From: an uncultured Eubacteriales bacterium
Lineage (GTDB): Bacteria; Bacillota; Clostridia; Lachnospirales; Lachnospiraceae
Length of the DNA stretch: 64,000 nucleotides
Assembly: GCA_949294665.1 (NCBI GenBank)
Contig: CASFID010000003.1
Coordinates: forward strand, 1-64,000
Direction: 5' to 3'
Each line of letters starts with the position of its first letter. The first letter of the stretch is position 1. Under the pieces are notes generated by a model, which saw only the letters and a program-made list of their open reading frames with translations, was not told the origin of the DNA and searched no databases. The translations under genes and the position numbers were made by a program. Below, one piece after another: positions 52,331 through 60,497 of the stretch.

Positions 52331-54127
52331 TCAACGTTTTCGATCCAGGCTCAACGCCATACTCGCTCCAAACAACAGCCAAAAACCCGCCGAAGACGCC
52401 ACACAGCTGTTGTTGACAATTCCTGTGATCTGGTATGCGATCAGACCAAAAAAGAGCGCGCCGCCTGCACTCATACCGGTCGTCCAATATTTTCTGCCGC
52501 CCCGGAACATATGTAAAAGAAACAGCGCAGTCATGCACATGAGCGCAGCCACACCTCCGTTCACCGCCGTCTGGAGATACCAGCTGTGAGCGATCTCTAT
52601 ACAATAGTCCGCACTCCCATGGGTATTGAGCATGCCCGCAACTTCTGACTGGGGAAAACAAAACGGAAATGCTCCCACTCCTTTTCCGAGAAAGAGACAG
52701 TCCGACAGGATCGGAAGACTGGATATCCAGATATATCCTCTCCCCGTAAACAACGGATAGAACCGCTCCATGCCACTGATCTGCGGCTGAGGAATACTGT
52801 CCTGAAAACTCCCGTTAAAATCAATGTATCTCAGCTTCCCCTCATAACAGTAAAACTCAAGAGGGTCATTGTATCCCAGATCCAGGCCCAGCGTCCGGTC
52901 CAGCATCGACGCCGTAACGCCATCGTATGGTTTCTCGAGTCTCAGACCGTCCACCGTCAGCTCTCCGCCGATCGCCTCTCCTTTTTCATCTGTAAAGAGC
53001 AGCTCCTCAGCAGCGCCCGTCTCCCCACCGCCAGTCATACTCACATGTAACGTCTGCTCTCCGGATACGATCGTCAGCGCCCCGTGTTCAAGCGTGATCT
53101 TATCCACCGGGAATCGTACCTGTTCCCCGGTGTACTGCCTGTTTTCCACCAGGCGGTCCAGACGTTCCCCATTCGTTTCCGAGGACATGATCCGGCTTCC
53201 GCCCATCAAAAGGATAAGCCCCATGCCGATGGCCGCTGTCATCGGTATGAACAGGAGACACTTTTTTAGCTTCCCCCCATGTACCAGAAATACTGTTTCA
53301 GCCAGGACAGTGATCAGCACTGCGTACAGCGCTCCCGACGAGCCGGACATGATCACGCAGAAAAACAGCCCTCCCGCCAGTGCCCCGTCAAATAGGCGGA
53401 GCAGCCTTTTCCCTCCGCTCACCGCCATTCCATACAAGACCGGAAGAATCATGGCGCAGAACCCGCCGAAGTATCCCGGATTGGAAAAAGTCAGCGATAC
53501 GCTCCCCTGATAGTCCAGATAAACATTTTCCAGAAGATGCTCATAGCTGTCCGGCGTCAGCGCCCTCGCCACCGTCCCGATGTTAAAAAACGGTCCCATC
53601 GCACATTCCAGACACGCTCCTGCTATCAGCAGCACGGCTATAACTCTTATGCTGATCAGAGCAGAACTCACTCCTTTTTCATTCCCAAGAAGAATATAGC
53701 CGCCGATAAACAGCACCACATATCCCGTGATCGCGGCCATGCCCTCATAGTCGAGGCTCAGGCCGAGAAATGCATATTCCGGCCATTTGCCAAATACGCA
53801 GGACAGGATATGTAAAATCAAAAATCCGCCCATAAGAAGAAGCACATAAGGCCTGATCCGGTATCTGTCGGGCAGCCTTTCTTCACTGATGAAAGAAAGC
53901 GCCGCTCCAAGGATCAACAGGACGAGAAGAACAACCGCAAAACCAATCAGTACAAGCTCCTTGTAATACTGAAAAATATCCACCATGTATCCCGACTCTT
54001 TCGCGAAATAAGTCCTGGCCGCCCCGGACAGTTCCTCCACATGAAACCCTGTAATAAACGGATAGCATATCAGAAATACACAGAGTGCGATACGTAATAC
54101 ATTTTCATATCTTCTTACAGCAGTCAT
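52331..54127 (-). CDS. O-antigen ligase/polymerase-like (Wzy_C) membrane protein
   Basis: The 598-residue protein has about twelve hydrophobic helices and a large extracytoplasmic region (about residues 320-460, rich in beta strands). The Wzy_C features RGYIWISSLPIL and HSWYLQTAVNGG are visible. The family ligates or polymerises glycans on membrane carriers. ATG 54127 follows GGAGAATCG. The large loop is longer than usual. Next to LCP and sortase genes it may act in attaching or building a surface glycan. Confidence 0.78.
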   Translation of the reverse strand: MTAVRRYENVLRIALCVFLICYPFITGFHVEELSGAARTYFAKESGYMVDIFQYYKELVLIGFAVVLLVLLILGAALSFISEERLPDRYRIRPYVLLLMGGFLILHILSCVFGKWPEYAFLGLSLDYEGMAAITGYVVLFIGGYILLGNEKGVSSALISIRVIAVLLIAGACLECAMGPFFNIGTVARALTPDSYEHLLENVYLDYQGSVSLTFSNPGYFGGFCAMILPVLYGMAVSGGKRLLRLFDGALAGGLFFCVIMSGSSGALYAVLITVLAETVFLVHGGKLKKCLLFIPMTAAIGMGLILLMGGSRIMSSETNGERLDRLVENRQYTGEQVRFPVDKITLEHGALTIVSGEQTLHVSMTGGGETGAAEELLFTDEKGEAIGGELTVDGLRLEKPYDGVTASMLDRTLGLDLGYNDPLEFYCYEGKLRYIDFNGSFQDSIPQPQISGMERFYPLFTGRGYIWISSLPILSDCLFLGKGVGAFPFCFPQSEVAGMLNTHGSADYCIEIAHSWYLQTAVNGGVAALMCMTALFLLHMFRGGRKYWTTGMSAGGALFFGLIAYQITGIVNNSCVASSAGFWLLFGASMALSLDRKR

Positions 54128-54171
54128 CGATTCTCCTTCCACCCACAAATGGATTCTCTTTCCGAAAAAAG

Positions 54172-54213
54172 GCAAAAACCCATCTGCTCATTCCGTGCAA
54201 AATGGGTTTTTGC
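54172..54213. terminator. Terminator between the secreted-protein and ligase genes
   Basis: GCAAAAACCCAT (54172-54183) and ATGGGTTTTTGC (54202-54213), perfect 12-bp arms with an 18-nt loop. Confidence 0.65.
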
Positions 54214-54282
54214 TATCACACAAAATTAACACTCAGGTTTTTCTAATTTTAATCATATGCCGGCATATTGCCAGACCACATC

Positions 54283-55080
54283 CTACCACTCTCCGGTCTT
54301 GGGAGAAGTCTTGGTCGTCACTTCTGTTGTAGTAACTTTGCCTGAAGCAGAAGAATTCACAGGATCAACCTGAGTTACTTTTGTCTCAGCCTTGTCAAGT
54401 ACAACAACTTCACCATTGGACATAACTTTAATGAATGCAACCGGCGAGAAGCCTGTCATCGCAACTTTAACGTTGACTGTTTTCCAGTCCCCATCATTTT
54501 CAACTACAGCTACGCCCTCAAGAACTTCCCATGTACCGTCGGCAGTCTGGTGGAGCACATAGATCACATCGCCGTTTTTAATATCTTTTACAGAATCCCA
54601 GTTATATCCCGCAACTGTATCACTGCCGCTGCCAAGCCAGAATGACATTTCTGTGCCTGGTTCAAAAGTTTCACCCGGGTAGAGCTTAAAATCTCCTGCT
54701 CCTATAACTACAGCCTTCTGATCGTTGGTCACTTTATACCCTGCCTCTGTCAGGATATTTTTTACGGCCTTCTCATCGGAAAGAATCTCTTCAACTTCCT
54801 TTGAGACTCCTGCTGAATAAACCGTCACTTTGTTTCCGTTTTTATCCGTGCCTTGTCCCACTGTAGACAGGATCGGAATTTTGCTCTGCTCTGCTGTACC
54901 TGCATCTCCCGGAGTCGTTGTATCTTCCGGAATCGTTGTGTCTTCCGGTGTTGTTGTATCTTCCGGGATCACAGGATCCGTTACACTCGGATTTTCTGCT
55001 GCCAGAACTGTCGCGCTCACGCCGAGGCAGAGCACCGCCGAAACGATCAGCGCAACAGCTTTTTTCATTTTCTTATTCAT
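54283..55080 (-). CDS. Secreted protein with Thr/Pro/Asp repeats, ending at an SPKTG motif
   Basis: The 265-residue protein has a signal peptide (Lys-rich start, hydrophobic 8-25, cleavage near VLAAE), a repeat region (PEDTTTPEDTTIPEDTT, about 37-58), a folded central domain, and stops two residues after SPKTG. The C-terminal TM helix and basic tail of a normal sortase substrate are missing, and no frame downstream restores them. It lies between sortase and ligase genes. Either it is released, anchored by an unusual mechanism, or it is a shortened cell-wall protein. Confidence 0.75.
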   Translation of the reverse strand: MNKKMKKAVALIVSAVLCLGVSATVLAAENPSVTDPVIPEDTTTPEDTTIPEDTTTPGDAGTAEQSKIPILSTVGQGTDKNGNKVTVYSAGVSKEVEEILSDEKAVKNILTEAGYKVTNDQKAVVIGAGDFKLYPGETFEPGTEMSFWLGSGSDTVAGYNWDSVKDIKNGDVIYVLHQTADGTWEVLEGVAVVENDGDWKTVNVKVAMTGFSPVAFIKVMSNGEVVVLDKAETKVTQVDPVNSSASGKVTTTEVTTKTSPKTGEW

Positions 55081-55182
55081 TTCTTTCTCCTTCCCTTCTT
55101 GTCTATTTTGCGTGATATATATTAAAGCTCCCTCTGATATAAGAGAACCTTAATACCGCTTTCATCAATTCCGCCCGTCCGC

Positions 55183-55995
55183 TTACTGTCCTACCTCAGC
55201 CACTCCGTCGACGATCGTAGCGTTCACCAGCCAGCGCTGGTCAGGATATTCGCTGATACATGTGGACAGTGTGAGGATCGTCGTATCCTGCGCCACATGC
55301 ACCTCGGGATTTACATTCCCGTCAATGGAGCTGCGCAGTTCGTCCAGATACCTCTGGAAATCCACAGGATCCTGGAAGTTGTATTCTCCCAGTATATACC
55401 GGTCATCAAAGGACACCGCCGCAAAGATCTGATATTTCAGCGTATAATCCGGATGATAAATGTAAAGATACGGATTCTCGTCAAAAAACTCTTTATCCTC
55501 ATATTTGTGCAGTTCTGTAAACATCGTTCCATTCTTCATATTGTGTCCGTACATCACCGTTACAGGATCTGCAAAAGAAGTAGAATTGTACTTTTGGGTG
55601 TAGATCGCCCCGGGATATCCCTGTTTCCCGTCTATCGTCGTATTCAGATAGTAGTCGTCCTCTTTCGTCGCGCTCTGCAGCACAGGATAATCGATATTTG
55701 TTCCCGGTATCCAGATCCATGCATACACATCAGGATTGATCTCCTGAAGAGCTTCAAAATCTATCTTTCTCATCAGCGGATCGTCATCGTCGGTCACCAC
55801 CTCCGCCTGCATTTTCTCGTAATCCTCCTGCGCCGCGTCGGGATCTGCCTCTTCTGCCGCAGATGCCGCGGACGTCTTATCTCCAAAGTAAAACCATGCG
55901 CCTGTGCCCGCGCCTGCAAGAACAACAACCGCAATAACAATAGCGATAATAGCCTTTGTCTTTTTCGTCATTTTCCCTTTTCTCCTATGTGTCAT
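55183..55995 (-). CDS. Class B sortase
   Basis: The 270-residue protein has a basic N-terminus, a TM helix (about residues 15-32), and a sortase domain with catalytic His in MYGHNM, Cys in TLSTC and Arg in QRWLV. The order and spacing fit class B. Start choice is ambiguous: ATG 55995 lies directly after the LCP stop with GGGAG upstream; ATG 55971 also has a site. It anchors surface proteins; its substrate here may be the neighbouring SPKTG protein. Confidence 0.88.
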   Translation of the reverse strand: MTHRRKGKMTKKTKAIIAIVIAVVVLAGAGTGAWFYFGDKTSAASAAEEADPDAAQEDYEKMQAEVVTDDDDPLMRKIDFEALQEINPDVYAWIWIPGTNIDYPVLQSATKEDDYYLNTTIDGKQGYPGAIYTQKYNSTSFADPVTVMYGHNMKNGTMFTELHKYEDKEFFDENPYLYIYHPDYTLKYQIFAAVSFDDRYILGEYNFQDPVDFQRYLDELRSSIDGNVNPEVHVAQDTTILTLSTCISEYPDQRWLVNATIVDGVAEVGQ

Positions 55996-55996
55996 C

Positions 55997-57007
55997 TTAC
56001 TCTTCTCCCTCTGCTTCCTCATAGAAATATCCGATCACCAGCTCCTTGAGAGCTTCCTGATCGACATGAAATTCTTCATTTTTCCCCGGCTGTGTCACCT
56101 CACCCTGTATCTCGGGATTATCCTCTTCAAGCGTACAGTCCAGAAGCTCCGGGATCAGATATGTAAGATCCTCCACTGTGATATTGGTGCACATATTCCC
56201 CTCCAGCTCCTGGAATACCTCGACCGGAAGGGACGGGTTATCACGGACCGATTCCTTTGCCTGGTGGAAATAGTTTCTCATGTACTGTTTCTGTCTCTCC
56301 AGACGCCCCATGCTCGTCCTCGACACGTGCGTGTCACGCTCCTGGATATAGTCGAGAGCCGCATATCCTTCCAGATGCACCGTCTCGCCCGCCGTCAGTT
56401 TACAGTGATCCCCATCGATATCCTCAAGCACTTTGACATCCACGCCGCCCACCGCATCATTCAGGACCGGTACGGCCAGAAGATTGAGCGAACAGTATCT
56501 GTGGATAGGAAGCTGATACAAAAGATTTGACACAGAGTCGCACATCAGCTCGCAGCTCTGCTGCGCAGTCTGCCCATAGGCATACTGGAGCGTGATCTGT
56601 CCGTTTTCACTGCCGACAAGATTACCGGAGGTGTCCAGTATTTTAACCGGCACGATAGTATCTCTCGGTATTCCGAGGATTCTCACGCTTTTATCTTCCA
56701 GATTGATACTGACAAGAAGCACAGCGTCTGAAAGTCCTTCGCTTCCCGAACTCCGCTTTTCCTCGATCGGAAGTTCCTTGTCCACTCCCAGACACAGGAT
56801 ATTTATGATATTGTCGTTGTATTTGTATCTCTTTCCGTTATAGGTCACATAAGACTCATCACTGTTGTCCCCGGAGCCGGATACTAACTGTTCTTTTAAT
56901 TCACGCTCGCCCTTTTCCCTCAAATAAAAAAATCCTCCGGCTGCCGCCAACAGCACAGCGAGGAAAATACATAAAAAGACAAGCAGCATCTTTTTCACTC
57001 TGTTCAT
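55997..57007 (-). CDS. LytR-CpsA-Psr (LCP) family glycopolymer transferase
   Basis: The 336-residue protein has a TM helix (about residues 5-26) and an LCP domain with conserved acidic/arginine positions (LGVDK, GIPRDTIVPV, NDAVGGVDV, YIQERDTHVSRTSMGRLERQ). LCP proteins move anionic glycopolymers from lipid carriers onto peptidoglycan. ATG 57007 follows AGGGG. It is directly followed by the sortase gene in one unit. Confidence 0.88.
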   Translation of the reverse strand: MNRVKKMLLVFLCIFLAVLLAAAGGFFYLREKGERELKEQLVSGSGDNSDESYVTYNGKRYKYNDNIINILCLGVDKELPIEEKRSSGSEGLSDAVLLVSINLEDKSVRILGIPRDTIVPVKILDTSGNLVGSENGQITLQYAYGQTAQQSCELMCDSVSNLLYQLPIHRYCSLNLLAVPVLNDAVGGVDVKVLEDIDGDHCKLTAGETVHLEGYAALDYIQERDTHVSRTSMGRLERQKQYMRNYFHQAKESVRDNPSLPVEVFQELEGNMCTNITVEDLTYLIPELLDCTLEEDNPEIQGEVTQPGKNEEFHVDQEALKELVIGYFYEEAEGEE

Positions 57008-57127
57008 CTGCATCCCCTGATCTTCTGTGTGACTGACTGAATGCGTATCTATAATACCCCCCCCATTTATTTCGTCAAGAGTTTTCAACACTTTTTGATG
57101 TTTTTAATAACTTTTCCACAAGCACAC

Positions 57128-57161
57128 AAAAGGGAAGTCTTCTGGATAAGACTTCCCTTTT
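57128..57161. terminator. Strong bidirectional terminator
   Basis: AAAAGGGAAGTCTT (57128-57141) and AAGACTTCCCTTTT (57148-57161) form a perfect 14-bp stem with a 6-nt loop. It follows the HAD gene at 57180 on the minus strand. Confidence 0.85.
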
Positions 57162-57179
57162 ATTTTCTCTTTTAAAATA

Positions 57180-57899
57180 TTAATTTTCTATAGTATCAAT
57201 AAATTTATACAGGTCGTCAAGCGTCCCTTTATATTCTGCCTCTACGGGCAGATTCTTCCTGTTCTCCATTGTGCCGGTCACAAGATATGTCTTCACGCCC
57301 AGCGCTCTGACCGAAAGATCTTCCTCGACATCGTTTCCGACCATCAGGCACTCCGCCGGATCCAGCCCGAACTTATCAAGGATCCCTCTGTAATACTCAA
57401 GATTCGGCTTACAGTACATACAAGTCTCATATGTTGTGATCACCTTGAAATCATCCGCATCAAGCCCGGCCCAGCGGATGCGGTTCCGTGTAGCGCACTG
57501 CGGGAAAACGGGATTTGTCGCGAGATACGTCTCAAAACCTCTTTCTTTCGCACGCTTTACGATACGGTCAGATACAGGAGTCGGATTCGTCGTGCATATC
57601 GCCTGGTTAAATTCATTTTCATAGAATTCCAGCGCGATATCCTCCGACTTCCCAGGCGAAATCGGAAGTTCCGGTTCCATATAACTCCAGAAAGCCTCCC
57701 TGTTCGTACGACTCCCGTCATTCTTCACCATCGCCTCATATCCCGCCCATACCACTCCGATAAATTTCTTCGGATCGATCGATACGCCCGCGTTCATGTA
57801 TGATCTTGCAAGCAGCGGCATATAGAACTTTACAAACTCATCCTGAACCATCGGAAGAAGTGTGCCGTCCAGGTCAAACAAAATATGCTTAATGCTCAT
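57180..57899 (-). CDS. HAD-superfamily hydrolase
   Basis: The 239-residue protein has motif I FDLDGTLLPM, motif II TNPVFP, and motif IV MVGNDVEEDLSVRALG, with a cap of about 90 residues, as in YjjG-type nucleotidases and related HAD enzymes. It lies 10 bp after the BFD-like gene, so they are probably co-transcribed. Substrate unknown. Confidence 0.85.
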   Translation of the reverse strand: MSIKHILFDLDGTLLPMVQDEFVKFYMPLLARSYMNAGVSIDPKKFIGVVWAGYEAMVKNDGSRTNREAFWSYMEPELPISPGKSEDIALEFYENEFNQAICTTNPTPVSDRIVKRAKERGFETYLATNPVFPQCATRNRIRWAGLDADDFKVITTYETCMYCKPNLEYYRGILDKFGLDPAECLMVGNDVEEDLSVRALGVKTYLVTGTMENRKNLPVEAEYKGTLDDLYKFIDTIEN

Positions 57900-57909
57900 A
57901 GCCTTACTG

Positions 57910-58104
57910 CTATCCCATCATGATCTCAGAGATAGCGTCCATGATCTTATCATGGCATCCGCCGCATCCCGTAGAACATTTCGTAACTTTCTGCACCTCA
58001 TCAAATGCTGAGAGAACGTCGTCAAACTTCGTCATCTGATGGAGCGCATTCTCTACGTCCGCATAGGACACCTGCTTGCAGTTGCATATCATTCCAGTAC
58101 TCAT
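57910..58104 (-). CDS. Small BFD-like [2Fe-2S] protein
   Basis: The 64-residue protein has the BFD pattern of four cysteines: CNC near residue 7 and CSTGCGGC near residue 43-50, which ligate a [2Fe-2S] cluster. Stand-alone proteins of this type act in iron or electron transfer. It precedes the HAD gene in a two-gene unit. Confidence 0.82.
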   Translation of the reverse strand: MSTGMICNCKQVSYADVENALHQMTKFDDVLSAFDEVQKVTKCSTGCGGCHDKIMDAISEIMMG

Positions 58105-58273
58105 ATTATCTGTCTCCTTTCATAATCCATATTCTTTTCGTAGTTTAACCACAAATATATAATATACCAAAAAGACCAAAAAAGCAATTTACCTGTTCTC
58201 CCGACTCCGGTTCGCTGTAAATATAAAAAGCCCCAGACCTCTTTCCATGAGAATCTGAAGCGCTTTGTTACAA

Positions 58274-58359
58274 TGCCGCAGGCCGGGATCGAACCGGCAC
58301 GGGTATCACTACCCACGGGATTTTAAGTCCCGGGCGTCTGCCAATTCCGCCACTGCGGC
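58274..58359 (-). tRNA. tRNA-Leu (TAA)
   Basis: Acceptor GCCGCAG/CTGCGGC, anticodon stem CGGGA/TCCCG with loop CTTAAAA (anticodon TAA), a long variable arm, T-arm with TTCGATC, discriminator A. 86 nt; no CCA. Confidence 0.95.
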
Positions 58360-58407
58360 AGCTGTAAAATTAATATTCTCTTACCAGAGATATACTGATA
58401 AGAGAAA

Positions 58408-58481
58408 CGACCCAGAAGAGACTCGAACTCTCGACCTCCGCCGTGACAGGGCGGCGCTCTAACCAACTGAGCCACTGGGCC
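58408..58481 (-). tRNA. tRNA-Asp (GTC)
   Basis: Acceptor GGCCCAG/CTGGGTC, anticodon stem CCGCC/GGCGG with loop CTGTCAC, T-arm GAGAG TTCGAGT CTCTT, discriminator G. 74 nt. Confidence 0.95.
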
Positions 58482-58482
58482 T

Positions 58483-58612
58483 CGTTATGAGCACTTAGCG
58501 TCTGTCCTTTAGACGCTTACGTGCGATACATGCCGACGCCCTTAGTGAGCGTCTCCACGCGAACTTAGCAGTCGGCGCGTTATGAGCACTTAGCGTCTGT
58601 TTTTCAGACGCT
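58483..58612. repeat. Structured intergenic repeats between tRNA-Asp and tRNA-Met
   Basis: A 23-bp direct repeat (58483-58505 and 58578-58600) contains the 5' half of a hairpin: AGCGTCT-GTCCTTT-AGACGCT (58497-58517) and AGCGTCT-GTTTTTC-AGACGCT (58592-58612), each preceded by ACTT. Between them, GCCGAC (58532-58537) and GTCGGC (58571-58576) form an outer stem. The first hairpin shares its loop GTCCTTT and flanks ACTT/TACGT with 28045-28073 in the fatty acid operon. Confidence 0.7.
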
Positions 58613-58621
58613 TAGGTGGAA

Positions 58622-58695
58622 TGGACCTTCGGGGACTCGAACCCAGGACCGACCGGTTATGAGCCGGTTGCTCTAACCAACTGAGCTAAAGGTCC
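58622..58695 (-). tRNA. tRNA-Met (CAT)
   Basis: Acceptor GGACCTT/AAGGTCC, anticodon stem ACCGG/CCGGT with loop CTCATAA, discriminator A, 74 nt. The overall sequence is that of elongator Met rather than initiator. The T-stem CTGGG/CCCCG has one T-C mismatch. Confidence 0.9.
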
Positions 58696-58724
58696 ACAAT
58701 TGATCATTGTTCCCTGCGGAACAA

Positions 58725-58797
58725 AGCCGATGATCGGACTCGAACCGATAACCTGCTGATTACAAATCAGCTGCTCTGCCAATTGAGCCACATCGGC
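58725..58797 (-). tRNA. tRNA-Thr (TGT)
   Basis: Acceptor GCCGATG/CATCGGC, anticodon stem GCTGA/TCAGC with loop TTTGTAA (anticodon TGT), T-arm with TTCGAGT, 73 nt. Discriminator reads T. Confidence 0.92.
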
Positions 58798-58808
58798 ATA
58801 TTTACTTC

Positions 58809-58883
58809 CGGGCAGCTGATTTGTAATCAGCGCTCTGCCTGCGATTGACATGGTCAATCTTAATGAATTGAGCCGCATCAGCA
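58809..58883 (-). pseudogene. Rearranged tRNA-Thr relic
   Basis: On the minus strand GCTGATGCGGCTCAATT resembles the 5' end of the neighbouring tRNA-Thr (two differences). It is followed by an insertion with a perfect hairpin (GATTGAC-CAT-GTCAATC), then GGCAGAGC and GCTGATTACAAATCAGC, which is the tRNA-Thr anticodon arm in inverted orientation. The T-arm and 3' acceptor are missing. It cannot fold as a tRNA and sits between intact tRNA-Thr and tRNA-Glu. Confidence 0.7.
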
Positions 58884-58889
58884 CGCTAC

Positions 58890-58961
58890 TGACCCCGACG
58901 GGAATCGAACCCGTGTTACCGCCGTGAAAGGGCGATGTCTTAACCGCTTGACCACGGGGCC
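58890..58961 (-). tRNA. tRNA-Glu (TTC)
   Basis: Acceptor GGCCCCG/CGGGGTC, anticodon loop CTTTCAC (anticodon TTC) on stem TCGCC/GGCGG, T-arm ACGGG TTCGATT CCCGT, 72 nt. It is the promoter-proximal gene of the cluster. Confidence 0.94.
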
Positions 58962-59008
58962 ATAATTATAGAAAGCAATATATTCTGCCACTTCTAACAG
59001 CGCCTTAT

Positions 59009-59037
59009 ATCATAGCATAAGAACTGTGATTTTGCAA
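59009..59037 (-). promoter_or_regulatory. Promoter of the tRNA cluster
   Basis: Minus strand TTGCAA (59032-59037), 17 bp, TATGAT (59009-59014), about 48 bp before tRNA-Glu. Confidence 0.65.
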
Positions 59038-59163
59038 GCACAATTTCACTTCTGCTCTAAACGCGGGTAATCCCCTCCAAAGAGGATTTTAAAAAGGATC
59101 TCAAAAAATGAGCAGATTTTCATAAAATAATGAAATTTCCTGCTCATTTATATGTTCTATAAC

Positions 59164-59949
59164 TTAGCAAAGAGCGTCCATTCCGCCGTCAAGACGGATT
59201 CCGGATCCCATGATGTGAGATGACACGTCTGACGCCAGATAGAGCGCCAGATTCGCCACTTCATCCGGTCTGCAGTAACGTTTATCAAGATACTGAGCGC
59301 CAAAAACCTGCTCTGCCTCTTTGTGTGTTTTCGTATCTCCGAATGTATTTTTCTCGATCCGCCCGATCATCGGTGTGTCCACACCGCCAGGGCAGATATA
59401 ATTGCAGTGTATTCCATGCGGTCCAAGCTCCAGCGCCACTGTTTTTGCCAGTCCTGCGACCGCATGTTTGGAAGAGCAGTACGCGCTCATTCCCGTGGAA
59501 GTCGTATAGCTTCCGTTAGATGCGATAGTAATGATCGCACCGTTTCCGTTTTTGATCAGATAGGGAGCTGCATACTTCATAACAAACATTACACTGAACA
59601 CATTGATCTGATATACTTTCATATATTCTTCTATGGTACAGTCCTGAATCTCCTGATACTTTCCTTCATACCCTGCATTCGGGATAACAATATCTATCTT
59701 TCCGAAGCGCTCATACGCACTGTCGATCCACGCTTTCACCTGGGCTTCTTCCGTCACGTCCACTACCGATGTAAATAATTTGTCCTCGGGAATCCCCAGC
59801 GTCGGCACAAAAGCATCCAGCTTTGCCTGACTGGTAGACGAAATCGCAAGCTTACAGCCCTCTCCTGCAAATGCGCGGCAAAGAGCCTGGCCGATTCCAC
59901 CCGTTGAGCCGTTGATCAATACAACTTTGTCAGTTAATCTGTAATCCAT
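59164..59949 (-). CDS. Short-chain dehydrogenase/reductase
   Basis: The 261-residue protein has the Rossmann motif NGSTGGIGQALC, PNAG, a catalytic Ser in TIASNGS and YCSSK, and PGGVDTPM. It reduces or oxidises a carbonyl/alcohol with NAD(P). It is a single gene with its own promoter (59995-60023). The substrate is not evident; hydroxysteroid or sugar substrates are both compatible with the family. Confidence 0.9.
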   Translation of the reverse strand: MDYRLTDKVVLINGSTGGIGQALCRAFAGEGCKLAISSTSQAKLDAFVPTLGIPEDKLFTSVVDVTEEAQVKAWIDSAYERFGKIDIVIPNAGYEGKYQEIQDCTIEEYMKVYQINVFSVMFVMKYAAPYLIKNGNGAIITIASNGSYTTSTGMSAYCSSKHAVAGLAKTVALELGPHGIHCNYICPGGVDTPMIGRIEKNTFGDTKTHKEAEQVFGAQYLDKRYCRPDEVANLALYLASDVSSHIMGSGIRLDGGMDALC

Positions 59950-59994
59950 ATAGCATCCATCCTTTCTTTGAAATTAGTCACACCTAACGTCTTT

Positions 59995-60023
59995 AGTATA
60001 TCATTGACTGGATTATGTGTAAA
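59995..60023 (-). promoter_or_regulatory. Promoter of the SDR gene
   Basis: Minus strand TTTACA (60018-60023), 17 bp, TATACT (59995-60000). Confidence 0.6.
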
Positions 60024-60123
60024 GCACGTCTTCCTTTGAGTTGCCGCAAAATGATCCCGGCCAGATAAATCCTCTTTGTTCCGTTATCCGAAGCTTTCAG
60101 AAAACGGACAGATCAAAACCGGT

Positions 60124-60495
60124 CTATATTTCATTTTTTTCAACGTTTTTCGTGGCGACAATATCGATGCCTGTCCCCGCCGCATCCGTAACGATCACAT
60201 CCCCGATGTGCACCGGTGCTTCTATTTGCACATCTTTGAGCACTCTCATACAGTCAGATATTTTTTCTTTGGGAATGCCCTCCTTTGTCTTAACTGATAC
60301 CATATCTGCTTTCCCACCCGCTACTTTCACCGTGGACGTTACAATCCGTGTCGGAGCCGTGACTTCTTTCCTGGCATATATATCTCCTCTTTTGCATGTA
60401 TTTCCTGTCACACTTATAATTTCTTCCCCATCCATCTCCACAGTGATCTGACACCCCAGTGGGCAGCTGATACACGTCAAACTCCTGTTCGCCAT
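60124..60495 (-). CDS. DUF1667 protein, third member of a glycerol-3-phosphate-dehydrogenase-like operon
   Basis: The 123-residue protein has cysteines at CISCPLGC near the start and GNTCKRG near residue 33, the DUF1667 pattern, which may ligate an iron-sulfur cluster. In Bacillota it regularly follows two FAD-dependent oxidoreductases as here. It ends the operon, 2 bp after the second flavoprotein gene. It probably acts as an electron-transfer subunit. Confidence 0.85.
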   Translation of the reverse strand: MANRSLTCISCPLGCQITVEMDGEEIISVTGNTCKRGDIYARKEVTAPTRIVTSTVKVAGGKADMVSVKTKEGIPKEKISDCMRVLKDVQIEAPVHIGDVIVTDAAGTGIDIVATKNVEKNEI

Positions 60496-60497
60496 TC

